NCBI GenBank assembly: GCA_945905925.1
Contig: CAMDQN010000069.1
Location: 1 to 35,025, forward strand
Reading direction: 5' to 3'
Source of the DNA: Singulisphaera sp. GP187
GTDB lineage: Bacteria; Planctomycetota; Planctomycetia; Gemmatales; Gemmataceae
Length of the DNA stretch: 35,025 nucleotides
Shown here in pieces: positions 14,482 to 21,863 of this stretch. Each line of letters opens with the position of its first letter. Positions within the stretch are counted from its first letter, which is position 1. The notes beneath the pieces are model-generated. The model searched no databases and was not told the DNA's origin. It saw nothing but the letters and a program-made list of their open reading frames with translations. A program made the translations under genes and the position numbers.

Positions 14482-14597
14482 GGCGAGCGGGGGGCGTAAG
14501 CCCCCTGATGCATCGCGAGTAAATTCGCTCAGGGCGTTTGAGAGTTGCTTCCCTATTTGGTTGCTTCTCATCAGGGGGCTTACGCCCCCCGCTCGCC
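14482..14597. repeat. Inverted repeat pair with GGGGGCGTAAGCCCCC core
   Basis: Perfect 27-bp inverted repeat: 14482-14508 and 14571-14597, 62-nt spacer. Each arm contains its own mini-hairpin GGGGGC-GTAA-GCCCCC, the same GGGCGTAAGCCC core as at 6058-6164. It lies between the ATPase stop and the permease start of the same operon, so it is transcribed with it. Confidence 0.93.
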
Positions 14598-14605
14598 CAA
14601 GATCG

Positions 14606-15601
14606 TTACGCCGCCGGGGTCTTGTCCGGTTCGGTCGGTGCGGGCGATCCCGCTACTTCCACCTGGTAACGCTGCTGGACCACGTTGTTGAAGATCGCTT
14701 CGAGGCTCGGCCGTTTGACCTCCACGCGGCGCAGCCCCCAACCCTTCGTGGCGATGCGCCCGGCGAGCGCCTCGCGGTAATCCTTGCGGTCGCGCGACCT
14801 GACTTCAAAAGCGGTCAGGTCGGATTCGATCGGAGCCGCCTCGACGGAGGCCACTTCCGGTTGCTCGCGCAAGAACGCCGTCACCGCGTCTGCCGGTCCG
14901 CGAATGTCCAGCAGGTACGACGCTTCCTGCGCGTCGATTGCCTTCTTCGTCTCGTCGTACTTGATCCGGCCCTTGTCGATGATGATGACGCGGTCGTACA
15001 CCTTCTCGACTTCGGGGAGTACGTGCGTCGAGAACAGGATCGTGTGCTGGCCGCCGAGTTCTTTGATGGTCGCGAGCGTCTCGCCGATCTGCACCGGGTC
15101 GAGACCGCTGGTCGGTTCGTCGAAGATGAGGATGGGCGGGTCCGCAAGGAGCGCGTCGGCGAGGCCCACACGCTGTCGGTAACCCTTCGAGAGCGTGCTG
15201 AGGAGGCGGTTCTGAACCTCCTTCACGCGGCACTTGGCCATGCAATTGTCGATGCGAGCGGTGCGCCCGCGGCGCTCGACGCCCTTGAGTTTGGCGCGGT
15301 AGGCGAGGTACTCGCGGACCCGCATCTCGCCGTACACCGGCACGCTCTCGGGCAGGTAGCCGATGCACTTGCGGACTTCCATCGACTGGTACATGACGTC
15401 GTAGCCGTTGAGCCACGCGTACCCGCTGGACGCGGGGAGCCAAGTCGTGAGAATCCGCATGCAGGTGGACTTGCCGGCCCCGTTGGGCCCGAGGAACCCG
15501 ACGAGTTCGCCGTGCGCCACCTGGAAAGTGACATCGTCCACGGCCTGTACGGTGCCGTAGTTCTTGGACAGGTTCTGAACGTTGATCGCGGGCGTCTGCA
15601 T
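14606..15601 (-). CDS. gldA: ABC transporter ATP-binding protein, GldA-like
   Basis: 331 residues from ATG 15601, chosen over an upstream start because it gives the usual INVQNLSKNYG beginning. Walker A is GPNGAGKST (residues 38-46), the signature is LSKGYRQR (137-144), Walker B is ILIFDEP (157-163) and the H-loop is in ILFSTHVLPEVEK. A C-terminal ~90-residue regulatory extension (DUF4162-like, ESDLTAFEVRSRDRKDYREA) follows, typical of GldA/CcmA/NatA-type ATPases. It hydrolyses ATP to drive the ABC-2 exporter formed by the two downstream membrane proteins. It is the first gene of the operon ATPase-permease-GldG-DUF4340. The inverted repeat 14482-14597 separates it from the permease and could set relative transcript levels. 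Confidence 0.92.
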   Translation of the reverse strand: MQTPAINVQNLSKNYGTVQAVDDVTFQVAHGELVGFLGPNGAGKSTCMRILTTWLPASSGYAWLNGYDVMYQSMEVRKCIGYLPESVPVYGEMRVREYLAYRAKLKGVERRGRTARIDNCMAKCRVKEVQNRLLSTLSKGYRQRVGLADALLADPPILIFDEPTSGLDPVQIGETLATIKELGGQHTILFSTHVLPEVEKVYDRVIIIDKGRIKYDETKKAIDAQEASYLLDIRGPADAVTAFLREQPEVASVEAAPIESDLTAFEVRSRDRKDYREALAGRIATKGWGLRRVEVKRPSLEAIFNNVVQQRYQVEVAGSPAPTEPDKTPAA

Positions 15602-15774
15602 GTTCGACCGACCCTTGGGGCGCGACTTAGGTGCAGAACAAGAGGACAAGTGTGCGGTTCACCGAGTTGGACGAATCACAATGATATGACGCGGGACGGC
15701 CCCGACAAGTTGGCGCGATCGCGTAAACAATGCCGGCGGTCGTCGCGGACCGCGAGCGGTCATAGAGAAACCCC

Positions 15775-16377
15775 ATGAGCGCACACACTTGGACGCCGCC
15801 AGCGGGCACGGTCGGCTTGATTTTCGATTGCGACGGAACGCTCGCGGACACGATGCCGGCGCACTACAAGGCGTGGCTCGCACTACTTGACCGGTTCAAC
15901 ATCCCGTTCCCGGAGCCGCGGTTCTACGCAATGGGCGGGATGCCGACCGCCAGCATCATCCGCGTACTCGCGGGCGAAGTGGGTGTGGCCGTGCCCGACG
16001 TGGACGCGATGGTGCTGGAGAAGGAGCGGACGTTCCTCACGTACCTCGACGCGGTCGCACCGATTGAGTCCGTGTTGATGATCGCGGCGGAGCACCGCGG
16101 GAAACTGCCCATCGCGGTCGCGAGCGGCGGCTATCGCGACACGATCACGCGCACGCTGGACCGACTGAGCATCCGCGACTGGTTCGACGCAATCGTAACG
16201 GCCGAGGACACGCCGCGCCACAAACCGGAGCCGGACGTGTTTCTGGAAGCCGCGAAGCGTTTAGGGGTGGAAGCGGTGAAGTGTGTGGTGTTCGAGGACA
16301 CCGACATCGGTCTGGAAGCGGCCCGTCGCGCGGGGATGGTGGGCGTAGACGTGCGCCCGTGGGTGACAAGGGGTTAA
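15775..16377 (+). CDS. HAD-superfamily phosphatase, beta-phosphoglucomutase-like
   Basis: 200-residue cytosolic hydrolase. HAD motif I is FDCDGTLADT (nucleophile Asp 18, acid/base Asp 20), motif II is VASGG, motif III is the Lys in RHKPEPDVFLEAAKRLG, and motif IV is VFEDTDIGLEAARRAGM. The alpha-helical cap between motifs I and II and the KPEPDVFL/FEDTDIG pair place it with beta-phosphoglucomutase / sugar-phosphate phosphatases (YqaB, GPH-like). The substrate cannot be told. The ATG at 15775 is used. It is divergent from the ABC ATPase gene across ~170 bases and is not obviously in an operon. Confidence 0.9.
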   Translation: MSAHTWTPPAGTVGLIFDCDGTLADTMPAHYKAWLALLDRFNIPFPEPRFYAMGGMPTASIIRVLAGEVGVAVPDVDAMVLEKERTFLTYLDAVAPIESVLMIAAEHRGKLPIAVASGGYRDTITRTLDRLSIRDWFDAIVTAEDTPRHKPEPDVFLEAAKRLGVEAVKCVVFEDTDIGLEAARRAGMVGVDVRPWVTRG

Positions 16378-16526
16378 GCCTTCTTTGGTACTTCGGGAAC
16401 CGGTCCCAGAGGGGCCGAACGCGAACCCGCGTGGCAATCGAGACGGCCCTCCGGGACCGACGCTACACCGGTTCCGCGCCTGCTCGCCGAGGGCTGAAAA
16501 ACACAACTCGCGCCCGTGAAACCACG

Positions 16527-17972
16527 TCACGAGGCCGCACCGGGGTCGGTCGTCGCGCTGAGGCGGACCTCCAACGCCACGCGATCGGTGATGTCGCGCG
16601 CCACCGCGAAGATGACGTTCTCCTCGGGGATCGACTGCGCCGTCCACTCGAACCACCGGTACGCGCCGCGCACGTCGCAATACCGGTTGCGGAAGTGAAC
16701 GACTGGTAGCCCACGGGACAGTTTCTCCGCCTCGGCCGAGGTGTTCGTGCGGTCGTCCGGGTGGACGAACTCCACGAACGGACGCGACACCAGTTCTTCC
16801 GACGTGTAGCCCAGAACGCGGGTGAAGTTCGCGTTCACGCGGCGGAAATGGCCGTCTAGCCCGGCGATGCAGAGCAGGTCCGGGGTCAGGTCGAAGTACC
16901 GGACCAGGTCGCGCTCGGCCCGGCGCAGGTCCGATTCGATGTACGCGGTCAGCGCGGTCGCCACGTCGCGTGCGGAACGCGGGCGATCCTCGGGATGTGG
17001 GGCCAGGCACTGTTTCGCCAGCGCCACCAGTTCGCGAGCGGCCGGGGACGCGTTCAACCGTGCGAACGTGTCCGCGAGGTCGGCCCGTGCGGCCTGAGCG
17101 AAGACCCGGCGCGTGGTCTTGCCGGTGTACAGCGGTTGCCCGGTGAGGATCGTGCAGAGGATGCCGCCCAGACCGAACACGTCAGTGCGTTCGTCGAGCC
17201 GGCCCGCCGTGGCCTGTTCCGGGGACAGGTACGACGGCGTCCCGCCCGTCGCGATCGCTTGCCCGCCCGCCGGTTGTTTTTCGGCGGTCGGCGGTGCCGC
17301 GTGACCTGCTTTCAAGTCCCACGCCAGCCCCCAGTCCATGACCTGAACCACCCCGAACGGCGCGACCATCACGTTCGCGGGCTTCAGGTCGCAGTGAATC
17401 ACGCTGTGGCTGTGCGCGTAGGCCAGCGCCTGACAGACGCGATCGAACACCTGGAGGAACCGCGGCAACTCGTCGGTCGGGTTCTTGCGCGCGAGCAGTT
17501 GGGCGCCGAGCGTCTGCCCATCCACCAGGCGCATCGAGAAGAAGGGACGCGTATCGGCCAACTCGCCGCGTTCGTACACGGAGATGACCCCCGGGTGCTG
17601 GAGCGCCGCGGTGATGCGTGCCTCCTCGACGAACCGCTCGCGGTAACCGGGTTTGCCCAGATGCGATTCGAGTAGCACCTTGATGGCCACATCGCGGCCC
17701 AACTCCGCGTCATGAGCGGCCAGGATGACGCCCATCCCGCCGCGCGCGAGTTCACACGACACGCGATATCGGCCCACGGTTGGCGGGAAGGAACTGGGCG
17801 GGGGCGTTTTGGTGGTTCCGTCGTGCGCGCCCGCGGACGTGAACAACAGATCCGTCCGCTCCAGATCGGAACAATTGTCACTGGGTGGGGGGAGTGTGCA
17901 CGTGGTAGGTTCCGACACGGCTGGCTCCCAAGACCACCGCGCCCCGGCCACCGGCGTTCCAGCCGGCACCAC
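16527..17972 (-). CDS. Serine/threonine protein kinase with C-terminal PAS domain
   Basis: 481 residues from the GTG at 17972 (the start is uncertain; the first ~65 residues are low-complexity). The Hanks-type kinase domain spans about 68-345: glycine loop ARGGMG, VAIK with Lys 98, catalytic loop HCDLKPAN (193-200) and DWGL instead of DFGL (213-216). HCD and DWG are recurrent in planctomycete kinases and retain the catalytic Asp residues. A PAS/PAC module follows (DLTPDLLCIAGLDGHFRRVN, TRVLGYTSEELVSRPFVEF, HPDDR, ending FAVARDITDR), which would sense a ligand or redox state. There is no membrane helix, so it is probably cytoplasmic. It stands alone; the target is unknown. Confidence 0.9.
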   Translation of the reverse strand: MVPAGTPVAGARWSWEPAVSEPTTCTLPPPSDNCSDLERTDLLFTSAGAHDGTTKTPPPSSFPPTVGRYRVSCELARGGMGVILAAHDAELGRDVAIKVLLESHLGKPGYRERFVEEARITAALQHPGVISVYERGELADTRPFFSMRLVDGQTLGAQLLARKNPTDELPRFLQVFDRVCQALAYAHSHSVIHCDLKPANVMVAPFGVVQVMDWGLAWDLKAGHAAPPTAEKQPAGGQAIATGGTPSYLSPEQATAGRLDERTDVFGLGGILCTILTGQPLYTGKTTRRVFAQAARADLADTFARLNASPAARELVALAKQCLAPHPEDRPRSARDVATALTAYIESDLRRAERDLVRYFDLTPDLLCIAGLDGHFRRVNANFTRVLGYTSEELVSRPFVEFVHPDDRTNTSAEAEKLSRGLPVVHFRNRYCDVRGAYRWFEWTAQSIPEENVIFAVARDITDRVALEVRLSATTDPGAAS

Positions 17973-18086
17973 GGGAGCGCGTTAGGCGTTGGCCGGGCAA
18001 GACCGTCAGGGTGAAGCACCGCCACCCTCCATCCTGGATGCGCCCGCGAGAAGTGTCAACCGGGGGTGCCGGGTCTTTCGCGGATT

Positions 18087-18108
18087 GAGGCCACGCCGCA
18101 GTTTGCGC
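18087..18108 (+). repeat. 22-nt repeat beside an IS remnant (copy 1)
   Basis: GAGGCCACGCCGC(A/G)GTTTGCGC occurs here and at 24899-24920 with one difference, each time on the left side of an IS1-like transposase remnant. It is probably a boundary of the old insertion or a target-site repeat. Confidence 0.6.
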
Positions 18109-18129
18109 ACGATGACGGTTGACATTCAA

Positions 18130-18470
18130 TCAGATTGGAGTAATTGGTGGTGACCTACTTGCGCTGCACGAACCTGGCGGGGTAGGACCACTCCGACACG
18201 AACCACACGTGATCCGTTAACCCAGCGGCCATCGCCGGGGTCCGCTTCTGCCACCGACCGTTCTTGCCCTTCACACGCAGGGTTCGCGGGGCCAGCAGAA
18301 GTTGTAACTGAAGTAGCTGAACGCACTCGCGGCGCGATGCACGGCCCAGTCCTTCGAGAACCCGTAACTCTAGCGCACCTTGCGGCTACCGGTTCCGGTC
18401 CGTCCCGTTGTGACGCTCCACGAAACTCGTGTTCACTACCTGACCGACCGCGGTCACGGCCAGGGCTACC
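18130..18470 (-). pseudogene. Decayed IS1-like transposase
   Basis: No intact frame exists. Successive minus-strand fragments read NTSFVERHNGTDRNR, SYGFSKDWAVHRAASAF, SYFSYNFCWPR and then, after a frameshift, TPAMAAGLTDHVWFVSEW. The NGTDRNR and YNFC(R/W)P...TPAMAAGL(T/A)DHVW order is that of the IS1-family DDE transposase C-terminus. There are at least two frameshifts and in-frame stops (for example a TAG after TDRNR). A shorter homologous piece lies at 24921-25022 (+). Confidence 0.7.
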
Positions 18471-18545
18471 GCCACCGTCCCGAACACCACACGCGAGCGA
18501 CTGCGGCATGGGCGGCCTCCCGAAGCTCTCGGCGTTCCCAGGTTT

Positions 18546-18565
18546 CCCAGGGCTTTCGCCCTGGG
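18546..18565. terminator. Hairpin downstream of pyrC (possible terminator or REP unit)
   Basis: CCCAGGGC-TTTC-GCCCTGGG gives an 8-bp stem with a 4-nt loop, about 14 bases after the pyrC stop. On the plus strand TGTTTTG follows. On the pyrC strand no T-run follows, so it may equally be a solitary palindromic repeat of the GGGCxxxxGCCC type. Confidence 0.45.
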
Positions 18566-18578
18566 TGTTTTGGGGGGT

Positions 18579-19898
18579 TCACCCCAGGCGGGTCATCTTC
18601 ACCGCGCCGCCGACGATCGTTGCGACCGCGCGTCCAACGACCGGCGTTCCGTGGAACGGCGTGTTGCGGCTCTTCGACTTCGCCGCGGTTTTGTCGATCA
18701 CCCACTTCGCTTTCGGGTCGATCACGGTCACGTCCGCGGGGCGTCCCGGTTGCAGCGTGCCGCGATCGATGCCCAGCACGCCCGCGGGGTTGCACGTCAT
18801 CTTCGCCAACAGGCGCGGCCAGGTGAGGTGCCCCGGTTCGATCAGGTGCGTTACGCACAGCGGAAGAAACGTTTCCAACCCCAAAATACCGTTCGGGGCC
18901 TGATCGAGTTCGCGTTCCTTCTTCTCCGGGGCGTGCGGGGCGTGATCCGTCGCCAGTACCGTGAGCGTGTCGTCTTTCAAGCCTTCGAGGATCGCGACGC
19001 GGTCGGCTTCCGTGCGCAGCGGCGGCGACATCTTGTAGTTACTGTCGAACGTCTTCAGCGTTTCGTCCGTCAGGATGAAGTGGTGCGGACATGCCTCGCC
19101 GCTGATCCAAAACGATGGCTTTCCAGCCGCTTTCAACGCGTCGGCCTTCTTGCGGCCTTGACGGATGAGATCAACGCCGCCGGCCGTCGAGACGTGCAGA
19201 ATGTGAACCTTCCCGCCGGTCAGTTCGGCCAGGACGATGTCGCGGTAGATCATGATGTCTTCGGCCACGCCCGGCATTCCGCGCAAACCGAGTTGCATAC
19301 TCACGAAGCCCTCGTTCATCACGCCGCCCTGCGTGAGTTCGAGGATCTCCGCGTGAACCAGCACCGCCTTGTCGAACATCTTGCAGTATTCGAGTGCGCG
19401 CCGCATGATCTCCGCCGAATACACCGGAGCGCCGTCGTCGGTGAACGCGACCGCGCCGCCTTCGGCCAGCCCACCGAGTTCCGCGAGTTCCTTCCCGTCG
19501 CGATTCTTGGTGACAGCGCCGATGGGGAAGACGTTGCAGAAACCGGCGCGCTCCGCCTGGTGCACCACGAACTCAACCGCCATTCGCGTATCGAGCGCCG
19601 GCTCCGTGTTTGGCATACACGCCACGGAAGTAACGCCGCCCGCGACCGCCGCTTCCGTCCCCGTGGCGATGGTCTCGTCTTCCTCGCGCCCTGGCTCGCG
19701 CAGGTGAACGTGCATATCAATGATGCCCGGCGACACGATCAGTCCGGTGCAATCGAGTGTCGTCACGTCACCGGAGACGTTACTTGGCCGCGCGCCGGTG
19801 CCCGCGATCTTGCCGTCGCTCAACCACAAGTCGGTGACCTGGTCGAAGTCGCGAGACGGGTCGATGACACGGCCGTTGCGGAGCAGGAGAGTGTTCAT
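18579..19898 (-). CDS. pyrC: Dihydroorotase (class I, PyrC)
   Basis: Zinc amidohydrolase that converts N-carbamoyl-aspartate to dihydroorotate, the third step of pyrimidine synthesis. 439 residues, normal for the long bacterial type. The metal site is visible as DMHVHLREPG (His 63, His 65). Downstream metal and substrate positions appear in VHAEI (usually HCED), HILHVSTAGG, CPHHF and the catalytic DHAPH near residue 315. MPNTEP, FTDDG and KMSPPLR are also typical. The ATG at 19898 gives the expected LLLRNGRVIDP start. pyrB, the preceding step, is ~0.9 kb upstream on the same strand with a small secreted-protein gene between, so an operon is possible but not tight. Confidence 0.95.
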   Translation of the reverse strand: MNTLLLRNGRVIDPSRDFDQVTDLWLSDGKIAGTGARPSNVSGDVTTLDCTGLIVSPGIIDMHVHLREPGREEDETIATGTEAAVAGGVTSVACMPNTEPALDTRMAVEFVVHQAERAGFCNVFPIGAVTKNRDGKELAELGGLAEGGAVAFTDDGAPVYSAEIMRRALEYCKMFDKAVLVHAEILELTQGGVMNEGFVSMQLGLRGMPGVAEDIMIYRDIVLAELTGGKVHILHVSTAGGVDLIRQGRKKADALKAAGKPSFWISGEACPHHFILTDETLKTFDSNYKMSPPLRTEADRVAILEGLKDDTLTVLATDHAPHAPEKKERELDQAPNGILGLETFLPLCVTHLIEPGHLTWPRLLAKMTCNPAGVLGIDRGTLQPGRPADVTVIDPKAKWVIDKTAAKSKSRNTPFHGTPVVGRAVATIVGGAVKMTRLG

Positions 19899-19992
19899 GG
19901 CAGGTGCTACCGAATGAGGTGGTGCGCGAAGAAACGCCGGGGATCACGCAACCGTGCTTCCCCCGGCGTCGCTTGTTACCGGCACAGACCGG

Positions 19993-20391
19993 TTAGCGGG
20001 TGCGGCGACCTAACAGCCCGCGGCGCGGTGCGGCCGGTTCGCTGTAGCTCGCCGTCGTGACCACGCCGCTGCCCTTCGTACCGCTCGCAACGATGACGCC
20101 GTTCGGCGTTGTCGTCGCGCCGGTCGTCGGCTTGGTGCTGGGCATCGGCTTCGGCGCTGGCACGACCGGCATCGGAACCGGGCTTGGGGTGATGACCGGC
20201 CCAGTCGCGTGAGTGCTGCGGTGGCGGAGCCGCGAGAACAGCCCGCGGCGCGCCGGTGTGGACTCAACAACCGGCGCACCCGCGATGGCCGGGGTCGAAG
20301 TGGCCGGCGGGGTGGTGGCCGGCTTTTCCTCAGCGGAACCAACGGACGCGACGAGGGCGACCGCGGCAACCGCGAACAAGAACCGCTTCAT
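19993..20391 (-). CDS. Small secreted Pro/Thr-rich protein
   Basis: 132 residues from ATG 20391, which follows a strong AGGAGG ribosome site by 7 nt; the longer open frame upstream is rejected. A classical signal peptide is visible: MKRF, hydrophobic LFAVAAVALVASV, then GSAEE with likely cleavage after SA. The mature part is rich in Pro, Thr, Ala and Val, with repeated PVPMPVVPAPKPMPSTKP, and has two basic RRGL-type patches (ARRGLFSRLRHR and the C-terminal PRRGLLGRRTR). No enzymatic domain is seen. Such short, repeat-containing exported proteins are frequent in Gemmata relatives. Function unknown. Confidence 0.82.
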   Translation of the reverse strand: MKRFLFAVAAVALVASVGSAEEKPATTPPATSTPAIAGAPVVESTPARRGLFSRLRHRSTHATGPVITPSPVPMPVVPAPKPMPSTKPTTGATTTPNGVIVASGTKGSGVVTTASYSEPAAPRRGLLGRRTR

Positions 20392-20565
20392 GATGATTCC
20401 TCCTGAAACACTCTGATTCCCGCACCGCCTGTCGGCCGGGTCATCAGGTGGAAACAGTGTAGCGACCGTGCGGGCGTACGGAAACCACCCAATTGTGCCG
20501 GTTGCGCGGATTGGCGAGGCCGCTCTAATCGAGATTCTTCGCACAAGGCGAAGGAGAGAATCGCC

Positions 20566-20883
20566 CTGACCGCGAGCGAACTCCGCCAGCAGTCCGAAGT
20601 TTACGAGTGGTATCCGTATTTCCCGCTTGCCGTCATTCTGGCGAGCGGGAATCGCGTCTCCACCGACGTGCTCGAGCAGGTGACGCAGGCCGACGACGAA
20701 CGGATAATTATTCTCGACGGCGATCGCGGGGTTCACCAGCCTCGACGACAGAATACTTCGACGCGACCTCGGTCGTTCGCGTTGTTCCGCATGTCATTCC
20801 GCCCGGCGCGAAATATCGCTCACGCGGCCTTGCTCAGTTCGCTCAGCACGGCCATTCGCACCGCCAGGCCGTTCGTCACTTGA
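20566..20883 (+). CDS. Possible small hypothetical protein with non-ATG start
   Basis: A frame open from about 20566 follows a good ribosome site (AAGGAGAG, CTG start 9-10 nt on). Its first ~65 residues look protein-like ([20 protein letters not shown], then [13 protein letters not shown]). The last third overlaps the 3' end of pyrB on the opposite strand and looks like antisense noise. It may be the start of a gene truncated by a rearrangement. No family is recognised. Confidence 0.3.
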   Translation: MTASELRQQSEVYEWYPYFPLAVILASGNRVSTDVLEQVTQADDERIIILDGDRGVHQPRRQNTSTRPRSFALFRMSFRPARNIAHAALLSSLSTAIRTARPFVT

Positions 20884-21734
20884 TCGAGGATCGCGGAGTT
20901 CGGGCCGTCCGCCACGTCCGGCGAAATCTCCACGCCGCGGTTGATCGGCCCCGGTGCCAGCAACAGCACGTCTACCTTTGCCTTCTTCATGCGCTCGCTG
21001 TCCACACCGAACAGCAACCGGTATTCGCGGATCGACGGGAACAGCCCACTCCGCTGCCGCTCGAACTGCACGCGCAGAAGGTTCAGCACATCGCAGCGCG
21101 GCAACACGTCGTCGAGTTTGTCCGCGATCTCCACCCCGAATTGCGCGACCTCCGGCGGAACGAGCGTGGTCGGTCCGCACACGATCACCTTTGCGCCGAG
21201 CGTCGTGAGCGCGTGAATGTTGCTCCGCGCGACGCGGCTGTGCGCGATGTCGCCGACTAAACCCACCGTTAGCCCAGCCACGCGACCGAGCTTCTTGCGG
21301 ATGGTGAAGATGTCGAGCAGCGCTTGCGTGGGGTGTTCGTGCGATCCGTCGCCAGCGTTTACGACTCGGACGTGCGGCATCAAGTGTTTCGCGAGGACAT
21401 GAGGCGCACCCGGCGACGAGTGCCGCACGACGACCATATCAATGCCCATCGCCTCGATGTTTTTCGCGGTGTCGATGAACGTTTCGCCCTTTGATGTGCT
21501 CGACCCGCCTGGAGAGAAGTCGAGTACGTCCGCACCCAAGCGACGCGCGGCTAAACCGAAGCTCATCCGCGTACGCGTGGACGGTTCGTAGAACAGGTTG
21601 ACGACGACCTTGCCCTTGAGTTCGTCGCGTTTCGGCACGTCGCCCACACCGACACCGACGAACGTCTCGGCCGCATCGAAGATGCGGTTCAGTCCCGCCA
21701 CCGACATCCCTTCCAGCCCCAAAAGATGCTTCAT
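20820..21734 (-). CDS. pyrB: Aspartate carbamoyltransferase catalytic subunit
   Basis: Condenses carbamoyl phosphate with aspartate, the committed step of pyrimidine synthesis, in the cytosol. 304 residues. The carbamoyl-phosphate site [13 protein letters not shown] is at residues 48-60, the loop Ser/Lys in [10 protein letters not shown] near 77-85 and [11 protein letters not shown] at 134-144. The C-terminal aspartate-binding [13 protein letters not shown] is also present. The ATG at 21734 gives the usual short [10 protein letters not shown] start. No pyrI or PyrR leader is visible, though the upstream gap holds a long inverted repeat (21746-21863) that will be at or before the mRNA start. 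pyrC lies downstream on the same strand. Confidence 0.96.
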   Translation of the reverse strand: MKHLLGLEGMSVAGLNRIFDAAETFVGVGVGDVPKRDELKGKVVVNLFYEPSTRTRMSFGLAARRLGADVLDFSPGGSSTSKGETFIDTAKNIEAMGIDMVVVRHSSPGAPHVLAKHLMPHVRVVNAGDGSHEHPTQALLDIFTIRKKLGRVAGLTVGLVGDIAHSRVARSNIHALTTLGAKVIVCGPTTLVPPEVAQFGVEIADKLDDVLPRCDVLNLLRVQFERQRSGLFPSIREYRLLFGVDSERMKKAKVDVLLLAPGPINRGVEISPDVADGPNSAILDQVTNGLAVRMAVLSELSKAA

Positions 21735-21745
21735 GTGGTCGCCCG

Positions 21746-21863
21746 TTTTGGTGGGTGCCGCTTGCCGAGCGGCACGCCTTTACGTGTCCTGTGACCGAGC
21801 GATTACTCGCGTCGCGCCGTGAGTGGGGTAGCCGTGTCGCTCGGCAAGCGGCACCTACCAAAA
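21746..21863. repeat. Inverted repeat pair with GTGCCGCTTGCCGAGCGGCAC unit
   Basis: Arms 21746-21776 and 21833-21863 are complementary over ~31 nt with few mismatches, separated by 56 nt. Each arm contains its own hairpin GTGCCGCT-TGCCG-AGCGGCAC preceded by GGTGG, the form expected of a REPIN (two inverted REP units). It fills nearly all the space between the deacylase stop and the pyrB start. Confidence 0.9.

Noticed and set aside
18570-20060. 496-residue plus-strand ORF
   Set aside because: Antisense shadow of pyrC, which has unambiguous catalytic motifs.
19993-20736. 247-residue version of the small secreted protein
   Set aside because: An internal ATG with AGGAGG upstream begins a perfect signal peptide; the extra 115 residues are unlike protein and cover the gene's leader.
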